Of a stretch of DNA of 64,000 nucleotides, positions 37,701 to 49,644 are shown in pieces. The translations under genes and the position numbers were made by a program. The stretch's first letter is position 1. Every line of letters begins with the position of its first letter. Location of the stretch: NCBI GenBank assembly GCA_004026145.2, contig CP034990.1, positions 18,368,176-18,432,175 of the forward strand, in the 5' to 3' direction. Under the pieces are notes generated by a model, which saw nothing but the letters and a program-made list of their open reading frames with translations, searched no databases and had not been told where the DNA came from. Source of the stretch: Takifugu bimaculatus (Eukaryota; Chordata; Actinopteri; Tetraodontiformes; Tetraodontidae).

Positions 37701-40700
37701 CAAAACAACCAGCAATAAACATATTTATCTTATCCAACACACAATATATAACACTATGTCCAATTAAACACATCCTTAATACTATTCAATTGGTCTGGTT
37801 TCCCACTGTCTTCCTCCACTTCTCAAATGACACCCGTCTCCTCGATGATGTCAAGCACACCAACAGCCGTCAGCACAATCTCCTCCATTGTTCACGTGTG
37901 ACTTCTTATCCAACCAGTTTATATAATGCCTCAGCGGTGCAAAACACGGCTCCGGCGCGTCTTCAGAGAACAGTGGCGGCACTGATTTAGAGAACGAGCA
38001 CTTGCAGTGTTGCTGCATGAAGAGACCATGGAGATAAATTAGATCATGTAACATTTATGAAATGGTCCGGATGCAGTAACGCACTTTGTTGTTGCCCAGT
38101 TTCGTGCAGCTATTTCCCAGTCTCAAAAGCGTCGCAGCGGCAGAGCTGTTGCTGGAGGAAACCGACGCCTGCGCTACAGCTGCATGTGAACTCTGCCATG
38201 CATGCCATTGATTCCTCTCTGTTCCACACCAGTTTCACACAGGAGGCTGCTCACGCGCCTAGAAATATGAGCATGAGCTCACCTTCATCTGGCTGTATTT
38301 AAGCGTTTAACAAACAATTTGTATTGGGCGAGTTGCTTGGAGGCCTTTATAAAGCATAAACTCAGTTGATAATGTGAGAAAATGTGTTGGAGAAAGTTAG
38401 TTTACTGAGGCAAAGTTTGTTAGCCGACAGTCCAAAGTTTAGGCTCCAACTCAGCAGTTGAGTGGGGGTGATAAACTATCTCAGATTAGGTTCATATTTA
38501 GAATGGAGAGACGAATCCAGCTTGGTCAATACAATAAGTGACTTGTTGTCAACGGTTTGATCCAAACTGCCTACAGGGAAGAACCTGTGCACACACAGGT
38601 GCTCTTTTCACCAGGTGTTTACGGCCGGTTACAAGCTGCTGTTACCCATTCGTGTGGAAAAAATGTCTTCCTTTAGTGTATATATATACTCTATATGAAA
38701 CGACACACTTCGCTACCCACAGCAGAGTGTGAAAGCACAAAAATATTAACAGTTTATCACCCAGAGGACCAACACTGACTGAAAGGACACCTGCTCTCAG
38801 CTAAACACACCACAGTCCCTCGAAACTACTGCCGGATGCCTTTATTACGTTAAAAACTAGGACTGGCTGAGTCGGCCACTACAGCCTCATTTCAAAGCAT
38901 CAGTACTAAGTAGTGATAACTGCTGATACCCGTCACCGATACTCAAAGCAAAAAAGTAAGTGAAAACGCGAGCTAAGTTTGAAAAAAAGTGGTATCGAAC
39001 ATCCCTGTTAAAATTGTTCCACCCCATCCCTTTTCCTATGCAAATCTAATAGTAAAATCAAACACAGATTAAATAAATACAAAGGATACTTTTAACTGGA
39101 CAAGAACTATACTTCTGATGCAGCGTCAGGCTTTTTGTGGAGCATAAAGTTTATCTAGTCCCATGGAAAACACTCCCAGACGTAGACAAGATGGTGCAGG
39201 TGGAATTACCCTGCCCTCGATGTTAGGAGGAACTGTGGCGCCCCACTCACAGAGAGACCAGCAGATCTCCAACTGAAAGCCTTCCAGTAACTCTTGAACA
39301 GAATCTTGTGGTTTTGTATTTAAAAGGTGAGATAAGATCAAGACAGCGGTCCCAAGTTGTGTAGGTGCATCAAAAGCCCCTTGTGCCGCCACACAGTCTA
39401 CACTCCCGCCCACACCTTCCTGACAAAGAAGATAGCTCATTGCTCATTATGAAATGCTGATAATAAATGTTAGCATCTCTCCGGCTAAAGGTGTGATAAA
39501 GCAACCGCAGGTGATATAATAATGGCGTCGTTTTTCCTCTTTGGCAGATCTGAACCGAGCCATCAGATGAAGGGAAAATCTTTGAGCGTATTTCTAAAAT
39601 TGAGGAGAAGCCTGAACTTTTGATGCTATCATGCATTCAGAGCTGGTTGAAAGTTTAAAGCACGACTCTAAATGAAGTAGACAAGCATTTCTTATTCACT
39701 ACCAGTATCTCAGCTAATTAGCTGTGAAACGTTGCCGTCACACTTTCAAAATAAGGGTATCTGTTTTGTCGTCTATAATTGGGGATGGCGGCAAATAGCA
39801 AGAGAGATGAGTCCACAAATCAACATCAAAGTGCAAATAAGAATGTTTACATTATGCATTTAAAGGCAACGTTCACCTTGAGCCATTCAGCCCCATTTGT
39901 TTGGGGAAGTGAGGTTGCCTGGAAAATTCAAAAGGATATTTAGCATTTGAATAAATAGAGCCTGTGTGAGTGTACTTATGTCCCTCAGTACCCTGTGTGT
40001 GTTGGGTTTTTTTTTTTTTCCCGGTGTTGCCCGTGAGCCTGCAGGGTCATACATATGCTAATCGTGTCCTCGTGATGCTGCCAAACATTGTGCTTTATCC
40101 CGTCAGAATCGATTGTCTTTCACTGCACCCTATTAAAAATTTAGGGATGTGTTCAGCATCGGTTTAGGAGGCAGCTCTCCATCAACAGCCACCGATTGTG
40201 AGGAAATGTGAAAAACCTCAGGTACCTAATGTAACACAACACAAAAATGTTTCTCAAAAGTATCAGACATGTAAATGACAATATCGCTGCATTTCCAAAA
40301 GGGTGCAATTTTCTCCTAAAAGGCCAATGTGATTTTATCAAATGGTGACACACGTTTCGGTATAAAAGGATGTCACTTTACAGTCATTTTGAATCTGTAA
40401 CCGTGGAAATTACACTCTTCCTTTTCCTCGACACTGACAGATGAAGGGGGTAAGTCCCTGACCTTATTCTACAGTAAAAAGCAACAATGCGCAATAAGTA
40501 GAACAGTTTCAGGGACGTCTGATCATACAGTAAACATGTTTCCTCTTTGAGGAAGTGGATGTTAGGCCACTTTACAAGAATCAACACTAACACACCGTGT
40601 TCACAGAGTTGTGGAAGGAAACATGAAGCCTGACCTGTAACAGAACCTGTGACTTAAAACCTTTTCACTTATTCAAAAGGTGAAACTGGACGCAGACGCT

Positions 40701-42922
40701 TCAACGTCACCGCTACAGGTGCCACTTCCCGAGGCTATAAAGTAGGCCTGAACTCCAGAAACAAGACCGGAGCGTTCTAATCCCTGGTCAAATGGCCAGA
40801 GGAGATGGGGCCGCGGCAGGAATCCTCACAGCAAATGAAAAAATTAAGCCCTATGGAGACAAATCCACGCAGCCATAAACAGGATTATTATGAATAAAAA
40901 AGATAGTATTGAAATAAAATTTAAAAAAACACTAATATGTTGATCTATTCCACATTACATACACAGGAAGCAGTAGAAAATTGTGGCATTTTGGGTACTA
41001 CTATATAAAATAATAATAATAATAATGGAAATATAGCCAAAGGTATAATAACATTATAATGCAGTGGGCAGTAGTCAGGGGTTTCTATAGACCACTGGCC
41101 ATGTCCTTTAGTGGGTATATGCAGTTAAGGAACAGATGACTTTACAGTAGATGGAAGGTCAAAACACACAAGAGCGCTCTCGCACACTTGCTTGATCGAT
41201 GTTGGTGTAATTTAATCATATTAGAACGACGCAGGCTCAAATGCAAACCAAAACCCGAATGAACGGAAGCTTTTTTTAAAGGAAGTGCAGGATTGTGGGC
41301 AAAAAAAGATGTTTTACTCGCGCTGTAAGAGGAAGTAACTTTCTTTTTTTTTTTTTTTTATCTACAGGGCTCTCACTGTTTGCATCAGATTAAATTACAC
41401 AGAAATGTGTAAAAAGGAACGCTGGCATTTCACACAAATCATGATTGTTTCCATATCTATTTCTCCCAGACTAAAATATGGACCGAAAGAAGATAATTGC
41501 ATAACCTGGATTGTTCCTTTAGATGCAACGATGTAACCCGGTCAGTGAGAGCTTATGTATTAGTGTGCTTAAATCAGCCCGCCACTTCTGGTCGGCCGAT
41601 TCATTTTCATCGACTACAAATAAGCAAATTTGCTGCCAGCATATTAACTTAACCGGGGTGTTTTTTATGATAAAAGGTTATTATAGACACTCCTCAAGCA
41701 AAAATTGTCAGTGCCCAACCGAGATGCTGATCTGTAAACTGCTGATGAAGTAAAAAAGGTCAAAGTTCCTTGTAAAAGTGGCGATGTTTTCAATAATCCT
41801 CCCTCTTCCTTCCTCCAAGTGACTCAAATCGTCATCGTCAGTCATTTAAACGATAACCTTTGTCGCCCTAACCTGTGTTGTAAGCTGCTCTGCCCCGAGA
41901 GGGTTAATTAGAGGCTTTTTTCACAGATGAAACCTCCATGGTGTGTTGGCCGGTCTCTGATTAGGTACAATTTTCGAAACACCCGTTGACAACACAATTA
42001 TTTACAACCACACAACACTTCATTTGATCCAGTTTTGGTTTTTTTTTACACATCTTCTGGACAGGACAACAGCCCTATCACCGTGGTAACGTCTCAAAAG
42101 TTCATGCTCGTGTTTTAAACAGGTCGGGGACTCTCAGGCCAACATGCAGGTGTAAAGCACATGTAAGCCCCCCGTCTTCTCCACATGCTCATGCTGGTCG
42201 ACTCAGTCACACACATTATTCCCCAGCATCTTGCATCTGGTGGTGAGGCTGCTTGTACAGGACTTCGTGTCAGGGGTGTGTCGACAGGCTGGCTGCATGC
42301 ACAGGGCACAGTGTAAATCTGGGCTTTGTGAGGATGTCGCTTCGACACAAAAGCCGAAGACACATTCGCGTCCCGAATTTCTGGTGGTTCCACGGCACCA
42401 TGTTGCAGGATGACAGCCAGTAGCGGCTGGACAGGATTCGATTTGCAATCGAATTTAACCGCAGTGGTCGTAATTTCGCGCGTTTGTGCGTGCGCGTATT
42501 ACCGCGTATGGCTTGAAATTCACGCCAGTGGGGCGAAGACATCAGAACAAGCCTGTAATCCCATCGATTCGCTGCGAGCACTGCACAAACAGGCTGGGAG
42601 CTGATGCGCTAGGCCTGACGATACGTTCGCTTTGTGTTGGTCTTCATAATAAAGAACACGCGTAAAACTGACAAATGCGCGACGGTGGCATTACGGGATG
42701 GCAAAATCTCAATAGGAAGAGTGGGCTGCTGTTATTTCACCCCCTTTTCCCCCGGTGTCGTAGTTGTTATCGTTAGAAAACCAGCCCGACATTACATTCA
42801 CACCGACGGCTAATATGCTTACCGGACAGTTCGTCGGGTTCCAGTCCGCTCTCGGTGTCGAGTCCGCAGATTACGAAATAATCTGCGAATCGGCAGGAAC
42901 CGGAGCTGAAGCCGGTGGTCAT
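24934..42922 (-). CDS. dennd5a: DENND5A (Rab6-interacting DENN-RUN-PLAT protein), 23 coding exons
   Basis: Exons 5' to 3': 42922-42823, 37190-37125, 36428-36319, 36244-35560, 33477-33290, 33213-32902, 32785-32570, 32489-32255, 31057-30907, 30832-30739, 30283-30152, 30023-29871, 29787-29703, 29611-29524, 28094-27966, 27638-27517, 27429-27284, 26876-26758, 26667-26486, 26304-26222, 25729-25606, 25399-25231, 25117-24934. All phases join, giving 1290 aa (human about 1287). Order: start CRFADYFVICGLDTESGLEP; DENN module (about 50-680, with [51 protein letters not shown]); RUN1 (about 760-920); PLAT/LH2 (about 960-1070, FECQNLGKLTTVQMGHDNSG); RUN2 (about 1130-1290). DENND5A binds Rab6 and Rab11, has been assigned Rab39 exchange activity, and acts in Golgi-endosome traffic and neuronal polarity (family knowledge). 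The tmem41b-ipo7 neighbours favour the A paralogue. An in-frame upstream ATG exists at 42958; I chose 42922 because human DENND5A also starts shortly before RFADYF. A candidate extra exon is at 30520-30440. Confidence 0.97.
28095..29523. other. dennd5a intron 14 with an X-box palindrome
   Basis: This 1.43-kb intron lies between the exons at 29611-29524 and 28094-27966. It contains attgccatggcaac (28673-28686), which differs at one base from the palindromic RFX X-box, and a CTCF-like site at 29378-29395. No exon is missing from the family alignment here. Confidence 0.6.
29378..29395 (+). promoter_or_regulatory. CTCF-like motif
   Basis: ccaccacaagggggcgcc contains a CCACNAGGGGGCGC-type CTCF core on the plus strand. 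It lies in a dennd5a intron. Motif match by eye only. Confidence 0.4.
30440..30520 (-). CDS. dennd5a: Candidate in-frame cassette exon of dennd5a
   Basis: Between the exons ending 30739 and starting 30283 (both phase 0), a stop-free 81-nt stretch is bounded by an acceptor-like TTTTCGGAG and a GTATGT donor. It would add 27 residues beginning LQLLRFLDYYWLSQSFKPCL just before RUN1. The aromatic, hydrophobic composition and exact phase fit suggest a real alternative exon. It is absent from the human DENND5A form I compare with from memory, and the acceptor tract is modest. Confidence 0.45.
31058..32254. other. dennd5a intron 8, no feature seen
   Basis: This 1.2-kb intron lies between the exons at 32489-32255 and 31057-30907. 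Only short unrelated open frames. Confidence 0.55.
34737..34791. repeat. (GT)27 microsatellite
   Basis: An uninterrupted 55-base GT repeat in a dennd5a intron. The Val-Cys and His-Thr polymers encoded across it are artefacts of the repeat. Confidence 0.95.
34954..34966. promoter_or_regulatory. Perfect RFX X-box palindrome
   Basis: GTTGCC-t-AGCAAC fits the X-box consensus on both strands (two half sites with one-base spacing). It is in dennd5a intron 4 and could be an intronic enhancer. By-eye motif evidence only. Confidence 0.5.
37191..42822. other. dennd5a intron 1 (5.6 kb)
   Basis: The largest intron of the window, between the start exon and the small exon 37190-37125 (ALCQYIEATKFRDG). 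It has an AC repeat at about 37317-37339, a TAA repeat at 41011-41027 and GC-rich, CpG-bearing sequence close to exon 1 (about 42280-42820). No second gene or transposon was recognised. Confidence 0.6.
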
Positions 42923-44171
42923 TTTGAGACTGGTCCAGTGCTTCCCTAATCCCTTCAACGGGGAGCATATTAAAGCAACCCGGAGAAGCGCTTTCTCTCG
43001 GCCATCACAGATGCTGTGTTACTGCAACGCCTGGAAATCAGTACAAATCCTCAGCTGTCCTGTTCCTACGCTGACGTCCGCGAGGAACCAACTTCCGCTC
43101 GCGTTTCTTCACAATAAAATACGAACAGTTATTTTTCTTCTATAGAGTAAGCGAAACCTTTTACAAATGTAATCTAGGATTTAATTGGTTTACTTAGATT
43201 GTATGATATTTACTAAATACCATACAATCGGCAGAAACGTGTTTGTAATTGTAGACTAAATGACATAAAAGTAATTAAATGTAGCCTTATTTTTAGGCAT
43301 TTCTAAGCTTCCGGCTTAATTCCGATCATACTCTAGCAACAGGAGCTTTGCACAAGCACAGAAATCAGATCGTGCAGACCAAATGCATTGTGGGTAATCA
43401 ACAATATCGTAGATGTAATAACCTTTAAATAGTTGTTCTTTAATATAAGATCATATTTTAGGCAACTAAACAATTCGATGCAGCTCTAAACAACTTGGTA
43501 GACAAAATAAAATAAATATAATAAGTGTTACTATAAAGTTTTCTATTCAACTTGGAAAGTATTAGTTCTTTATTATATGTATGTTATGTATGTGTGTATA
43601 TATATATATTTTATTGGAAAATAGCATATTTTTTTGGCAGAATAGTTGACTGAGAAGTAGTTAGACAATTTGATATTCTACGGCGGCAAGAGTAAATCTG
43701 GTTAAACCATCTACATTTCTGCGCGCTTGGAAAATAACGGGGAGAAAAAATCAGTAGGATGTGGTAAACTCTTGAGAATTGGGTCAATGATTTGTCAGCA
43801 CAAAGCTGTTGCGCGACTTTGTTGTTTACCTGTTACAGTCAGGATTAAACGTCATTAGAACAGTGACAGGCGGTCACGTGGCCAGTTTCAACGCTATATT
43901 TCGGCTGATTTCGAAATGCGTTCTTTTAAATGTGTTTCCACGAAGAGAACATCACCGCAAAAACACAACAGGAGGTGGACACAAGGTCTGATGATGTTAC
44001 AAATTAATTTCGGAAACCAAGAATAAACAAATGGCCACAGATCTGTTCTAGGCCATTTAAAAATACTTATGGACCCTCTACTTCTTTTTAGGTTAAACGC
44101 TACAGTTAAGCCCTTCAATATACTCTGGCCATACTTAATGACAACCAATAAATCCCATTTTGATTTTTTTC
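42923..44171. promoter_or_regulatory. dennd5a promoter region and spacer to tmem41b
   Basis: The CpG-rich sequence at about 42830-43110, with an ETS-like aacttccgctcgcg near 43088-43101, is the likely dennd5a promoter. Further out the sequence is AT-rich, with a near-perfect palindrome at 43197-43229 and a TA repeat at about 43590-43610. dennd5a and tmem41b are tandem on the minus strand. Confidence 0.5.
43197..43229. repeat. Near-perfect 33-bp palindrome
   Basis: Arms 43197-43212 and 43214-43229 are reverse complements at 15 of 16 positions around one central base. It is about 275 bases upstream of the dennd5a start codon. Function unknown. Confidence 0.8.
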
Positions 44172-45977
44172 TTTATTTTAAAATGGATTCACTCCTGAAT
44201 TCGCTGTGAGAAGAAGGTTCCAATGCTGAAAAGCTTTTAACAGCAGCTGCTACAATAACACCATCTGGTGGAACCAAAACATCAAAATACAGCCTCCATT
44301 TTTAATGGCCTGAAAATTTAAAATCCCGGATAATAATTCATTCAGGTTCAGTTCAAATGATGAGGATTCGTTTGATGTGTGAGGAGGGTTTTTTATTTTG
44401 AAACTTCTGATTCTGTAAAGAAAACTAATGATTCAATAAATTAAATAAAACCAAAAATAAATTACTGATTAGTAGGATAAGTTGCCATTTGTACAAACTT
44501 CATACAGCATACATGACTGCTCAGTACAAAGAAATACTGATGTGCGAAATGTAATAACTGTTTAACAAGGATTTTTTTTCTAGGATTACAGAGAGAAAGC
44601 AACATTTAAAAAGACAATTTAATGAGTAGCAAAAATATGAAGTTGAAAATAAAGTGGAGAAAATGTCTCTTGGCAGATATAAGGACACCTTTCAGAAATA
44701 AAACAGTTTTGATAGTAAGACATTTTGAAGATCAGTTTAGAGAATCATTTTCTTACAGTTGTACAAATGCAACCCACCGAGCCAATAATTTTGAGTTTTA
44801 AAAGATGTTTAAACTTTTAAAAAACCCAAAGACGAGTAGTCCCGTTATCAATTCTTTTCAGTCCGAGTAAATAATCCGTCAGTAGTACACTGTGACATGT
44901 AATAACCAATAAGACATTAAAGGTAACATGATATAGTTTAAATAACGATAAAAGAAATAACCCTCAATGTGCGGTTTTAAGAGACTGAATCAGTCGCCTG
45001 CATGGACATTCTCACTGCATCAACGTCTCTGGAAACTACTGAGAACGTTTTTAGCAGCAGCATTGAAGTTAAGTTGGTACACGGGCATAAAAGAAACTCA
45101 CATTTTCTTAAAAATGGAAACAAAATTAATGTAGAGGTTAAGTCATGTTCTCTGGACACTTCCAAAGTTGCGCTGTTGTGCTATGAGTCCGTTTCAACGT
45201 TTCAAACTGGTTCAGTCTGTTTCGGTGCAAAGAAATTGGCATTCGTCTTTTAAACAAAAGAAAAAAGAAAAAGCATCAGGGAGCAATGACGCAGGCACCA
45301 TTTAGAAGACATAAAAGATGGGAACCCTGTTCGATTACAAAAGAGCACTAACTAACTTCAAGCAGGCATCACGCTTAGCATGTCCCCAACATCATCGCAT
45401 CCTCACTGCAGAACATTAGCCAAGGCAGGCGCCACATTTATGAACTTAAAAACACTATTAAAAGCACTGCCACGAGGTTATTGCTGTCGGTACAGCCCAG
45501 TGGGGCTGGACATGGACACAAAAATATTTCAAAAGGGAGTAAAAATTAAAGGTGCTACTAACAGGATATAACAAGTGTTTTTACCGCCTTCAGTTCCATA
45601 TTCGCAATTCAGTTTCAGACAGAAACATAAACCTTCAAAATAATAATAATTAAAAAAAATTTAAGTAGCACCTTTAATTGTCACAAATCATACAGTGACA
45701 ACTTTCTTAAATAGAAGCAACTTTTTGACTTATGTACAGGATGTGCCACTATAAATGGGAGAGGGAAACACCACGTGTGCAGGCAGCGGCCCAATAATAC
45801 AATATTTCCCTAATCTTGGTGACTACCTACCAACATGTCTTTTCATGCCAGCGCTCTGAACTCTCCCACCAGCAGCGCACCGACAGGAGACCGAGCCACA
45901 GCAACTGGAGCAACAGCTGCACGTTCCTGAGCCGAGGAGAGGGGATGCCGGGACCAGGAGATGAGGCGTTTGCCGTC
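44172..45977 (-). other. Probable tmem41b 3' UTR with a long-range inverted repeat
   Basis: Non-coding sequence follows the tmem41b stop codon; a minus-strand AATAAA lies at 44172-44177, allowing a 1.8-kb 3' UTR. Within it 45544-45559 and 45664-45679 are perfect 16-bp reverse complements. Confidence 0.55.
45544..45679. repeat. Perfect 16-bp inverted repeat, 104-bp spacer
   Basis: aattaaaggtgctact at 45544-45559 and its exact reverse complement at 45664-45679. It could be the terminal inverted repeats of a 136-bp MITE-like remnant or a stem in the tmem41b 3' UTR. No target-site duplication was seen beside it. Confidence 0.75.
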
Positions 45978-48900
45978 CTACTCTAGTTTCTTCTGCAGTT
46001 TTTTCTGAAAGCAAACTGGCAGGATTGAGAGCACGGCCAGAATTCCAAGCACAGCCAGAGAGTTCCAGGACACAGCCTCCCCTGCTGTTGTCAGCTTGTA
46101 CAGCGTCGTGCCGGCATTGATCGCTACAAAAGAAGGTGGGGCGACTCCTGTGAATGGCACAGATTCAACATGGATGAGTAAACGGAAACTACCAGAAACA
46201 GCTAAATGACACATGGCAGAAGGGATGCGTGGGCTTACCAAGGAAGGTACCGATGAAGAAGACCCCCAAAGGCACATTGATGACGGGGGAGGTGATGTTG
46301 ATAAACCAGTTGGGGAGGAACGGGGTTATCCTCAGGAAGATGATGTAATTGATTAAATGGTCTCTATGTTTTTCAACCTGTGCACAAAGCAGGCATAAAT
46401 ACATAAATACACCTGAGTTGAAGTAATATTCCAAAAAGTTTACGATGTCACAATGCATTTGATTATTTTGGAAGGTCACGAGTTTTATGGACAATGAGTT
46501 GTGGTTTTTACCTGCTGGGACCACTTCTGGGCTCTCTCCGATAGATATTTGTAGACGATGGGTCTACCCACCAGATATGACAGCATGTAGCAGAAGGAAG
46601 CGCCCAAGCCAGAGCACTGCGGGTAGCAGAAAACACAGTACAAGGCAACTGTATGACGGGGAGGGGGCGATCGTGGTTCACGCACAATCACATCATCTTT
46701 GTCTCACTGCACACATTTTCTGCTTCAGTAATGCTTAACAAATGTCCCCACAAAGGTTTAAGACTTTAAACAGAGATTTACAGGCCCTTGTGTACTCATC
46801 CACGAGCAGGTTAATGTTACAGCCCTCTCTTAACCACAGAACTTTGCTCCCAAATGCAAATGCACGTTTCCTTTTGGTGTGGTAAAGTTCATGGTACTGG
46901 GGAGAAACTTGCTCATAAACGAAACTGCTCATAACAACATATGTGGCTTATTCTGAGTAAGCAGGTCATGGTTTCAGGAAGCACGCTGCTTTTGGTTTCT
47001 ATTAAATGTAACCAGGCTAGCGTCATCGAGTTCTACTGATGTCTGAGGAACTGCTGCTGTTATCGCTGCAGCCAACAATTGATTTTGTCTTAAACCGTTT
47101 CCAGAACACGAGCATAGTTTCATGCCGTTCGTTAGTAGATCTACAGGACTGTGATGATAAATGGAGTCTTTCAGCTGCAACATGCTTTCAGAATCAAAAG
47201 CATTGGTGAAATTATATCCACCATAGTTTAAAACAAATTAGCACCAAAGCTGCCAATTACATTTGTTTGACCTTGATTTTAAATTTGCTGTAAAAACCGT
47301 TACTAACCTAATTGATGTGATTTCAACTTGAGCATAAAGTACATGACAACATATACTTAGTTATATATTTCACCACCCACAGAGGAATGGATCTTTTGAA
47401 CAATTGTTGACAGAAGAGTCGACTCTTAATGAAATGTCCTGTGATTTTCTACTTACCAAGCAGACTAAGAAAAGAGCCAGAGGAAAAGGGTAAAGATACC
47501 CAGACAGGATGCTGAGGAAGATGGATCCAGGGATCGCAAATGTCTGAAGGCTGGCAACAAAATGTCAAGGTAGGAACGTGCAAAAAATATATGTATAAAA
47601 ATGTAATATGGCTAAATAAGTGAAATGATTTTAAAGGTCACAAACATACAAATACTGTAGGCCATCTACAGTGTCTTTGTTTGGAATCCTGAATACAGCC
47701 TCAGCAGCAAACAAAATGGAGACATTGAAAGATCTGCATCTTTGCTTCAAGGATACAAAACATATGTTGCAAAATAGGCCACTAAAACTTGAGTGTAGTA
47801 CGTGTCTTTATACTTGGACAGCACAGTTCCCAGAGCTTTGGCATCATCCATGTCTTTAGGGATCTTGATTTTCTCCATTTCATCACTAGGAAGGTAAAAA
47901 ACATTCACACAATTATTATTATTTTTTTAATTCAAAGACTTTAATTCTCCTAGCTAATATTGAAATATTGAAACAGATATAATCAAATATCATCCTGCTT
48001 TGCAGAACTTCTTTGTGATATTATTAGAAGCAACCTAACTAAATTACAACAATTTCATTGCCGTCTAAGATGAAACACTTCTGTAGGCTGACTTAAATGT
48101 CCAAGGATAAATCAGAAAAACAACACACTTTGAAAGCTCTGGAAAGTTCCTGTAGACCAGGTACATGACCGAGGCGGCACAAGTGAAGATGGACACCAGA
48201 ATCAGCAGGGACATCCGTGCTGAACCTCCCACACTCTGCTGGTCCTCTGGAAGAACAAAAAGGGCTTTAGAAGACCAATAAATAAAGAGGCTACTCCTGG
48301 CTCTTTACAGTGATTTGATTTTTTGTCCTACAAATTTTGAATTTAACACGATGAATACACAGAGTTATTTGTAAAACAAGTATTTTCAGCTCCGAGGTAC
48401 GCTGATATACTCAGAAAAAGCACTAAAATAAAAATGTCTGCTTTTATAGTAATTGATGCCAATAGTTTCATGTCTGTTTGGTCTGAGCTGACATATTCAG
48501 TGACAAAGTACTTATGGAAAAGATGCTGAAATGATCAAAGGTATTTATAGGAAAAGTCCTAACTAGGCAAAAATACCTTAAAACTGGTTAACTAATACTC
48601 TGTGGATGCAATAAGAGTATTTCTTATTACTTTATCTCAAAAGGCACCGCGTTGCATTGGTCTTCTTACTAGATTTGTGATTTTATTTCCTCATTTTGCA
48701 TTCTATTGGGCAAAAATAGATGTATTTCGTACAGCACTTTGAAAGTGATTTAAGATCTGCAGTTAGATTTAATAGAGCTGTGTCTAATTTTTTATACCAA
48801 AGTAGCTGATATACGTTATTTAGACCACAAGGAGGTCATCTAGTATATCTTTGTTTCTCCTGCTCCTCTGCAGATTATTTTAGCGTCTAAAAATTATCCC

Positions 48901-49307
48901 TAACTATAATTCGAGCCAAATAAATTGTGTTTGCTGCAATATGAGTGTATTCTGACTAACTTAGTGGTGTTTTATTTGCTGTCTGGCTCTACTTACTGTA
49001 GCTAGCCAAGTCACAGTCGGCTAATCTTAGCTAGCCTGGTGTAGTAAGATAACCAGTGTAATTGTTCTTAAAATTGCTGTTCTGTCATCCAGTAACTTCG
49101 GAGCAGAATCAAGAACACCGTTTCGTTGTGTTTAGTTCAAGTCTGTTCATGATTTTGTTTCGTTAAGATTGAATAGACAGTTGAGTTTAGCCACCACAAT
49201 CACAACCCACCTTTTAAGGCTTGCGAATTTCCAGCGTTCGCCTTGATCTCGTCTTCCGACATGGACATCCCGTCGGCTTCTCGTCTCTCTGCACGCTTTT
49301 TAGCCAT
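45978..49307 (-). CDS. tmem41b: TMEM41B: ER VTT-domain lipid scramblase
   Basis: Exons: 49307-49211, 48246-48129, 47885-47757, 47550-47457, 46616-46512, 46377-46239, 46147-45978; all phases join, giving 283 aa. Order: hydrophilic N-terminus MAKKRAERREADG (about 1-43); first membrane span RMSLLILVSIF; KIPKDMDDAKALGTVLSKYK; QTFAIPGSIFLSILSG and SGLGASFCYMLSYLVGRP of the VTT (DedA-like) domain; RITPFLPNWFINITSPVIN re-entrant segment; VAPPSFVAINAGTTLYKLTT; last span and a basic QKKLQKKLE tail, an ER-retrieval-like end. TMEM41B is an ER scramblase that works with VMP1 in autophagosome formation and lipoprotein secretion (family knowledge). It is head-to-head with ipo7 across 1.77 kb. Confidence 0.97.
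48247..49210. other. tmem41b intron 1, no feature seen
   Basis: This 964-base intron follows the start exon. AT-rich with no recognised repeat or gene. Confidence 0.55.
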
Positions 49308-49422
49308 GTTTTGCGATCTTTCGGGTCAGACGGGGAACCGAGTTAGGCTGACGCCGGTGTAGCGACAGCTCGCTGGTGACCTTTCACCTGCACATCAGCA
49401 CGGAGGCCTTCGGGATTCGTCA

Positions 49423-49438
49423 CAGCGCCCCCTGCCGG
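49423..49438 (-). promoter_or_regulatory. CTCF-like motif
   Basis: cagcgccccctgccgg is the reverse complement of a CCNNCAGGGGGCGCTG-type core. It lies 116-131 bases upstream of the tmem41b start codon. By-eye match. Confidence 0.45.
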
Positions 49439-49644
49439 TACAGAGACCCTTGGATGACTTGGAACGTCCCCGCATGTCCCGCAGCTGGGTCCCACAGCTC
49501 AACCCCGTATTTTCAACGATGGGACGGCGACATTTCCCCTATCCTAGTGTTTCTTCATTGGCAGGAAAGCTGATGAGATTTGTTTGGGGGTTTTTGTCTC
49601 TGTAAATGCGACTGGTATTCATCGTTGACACAGAAATAGGGACT

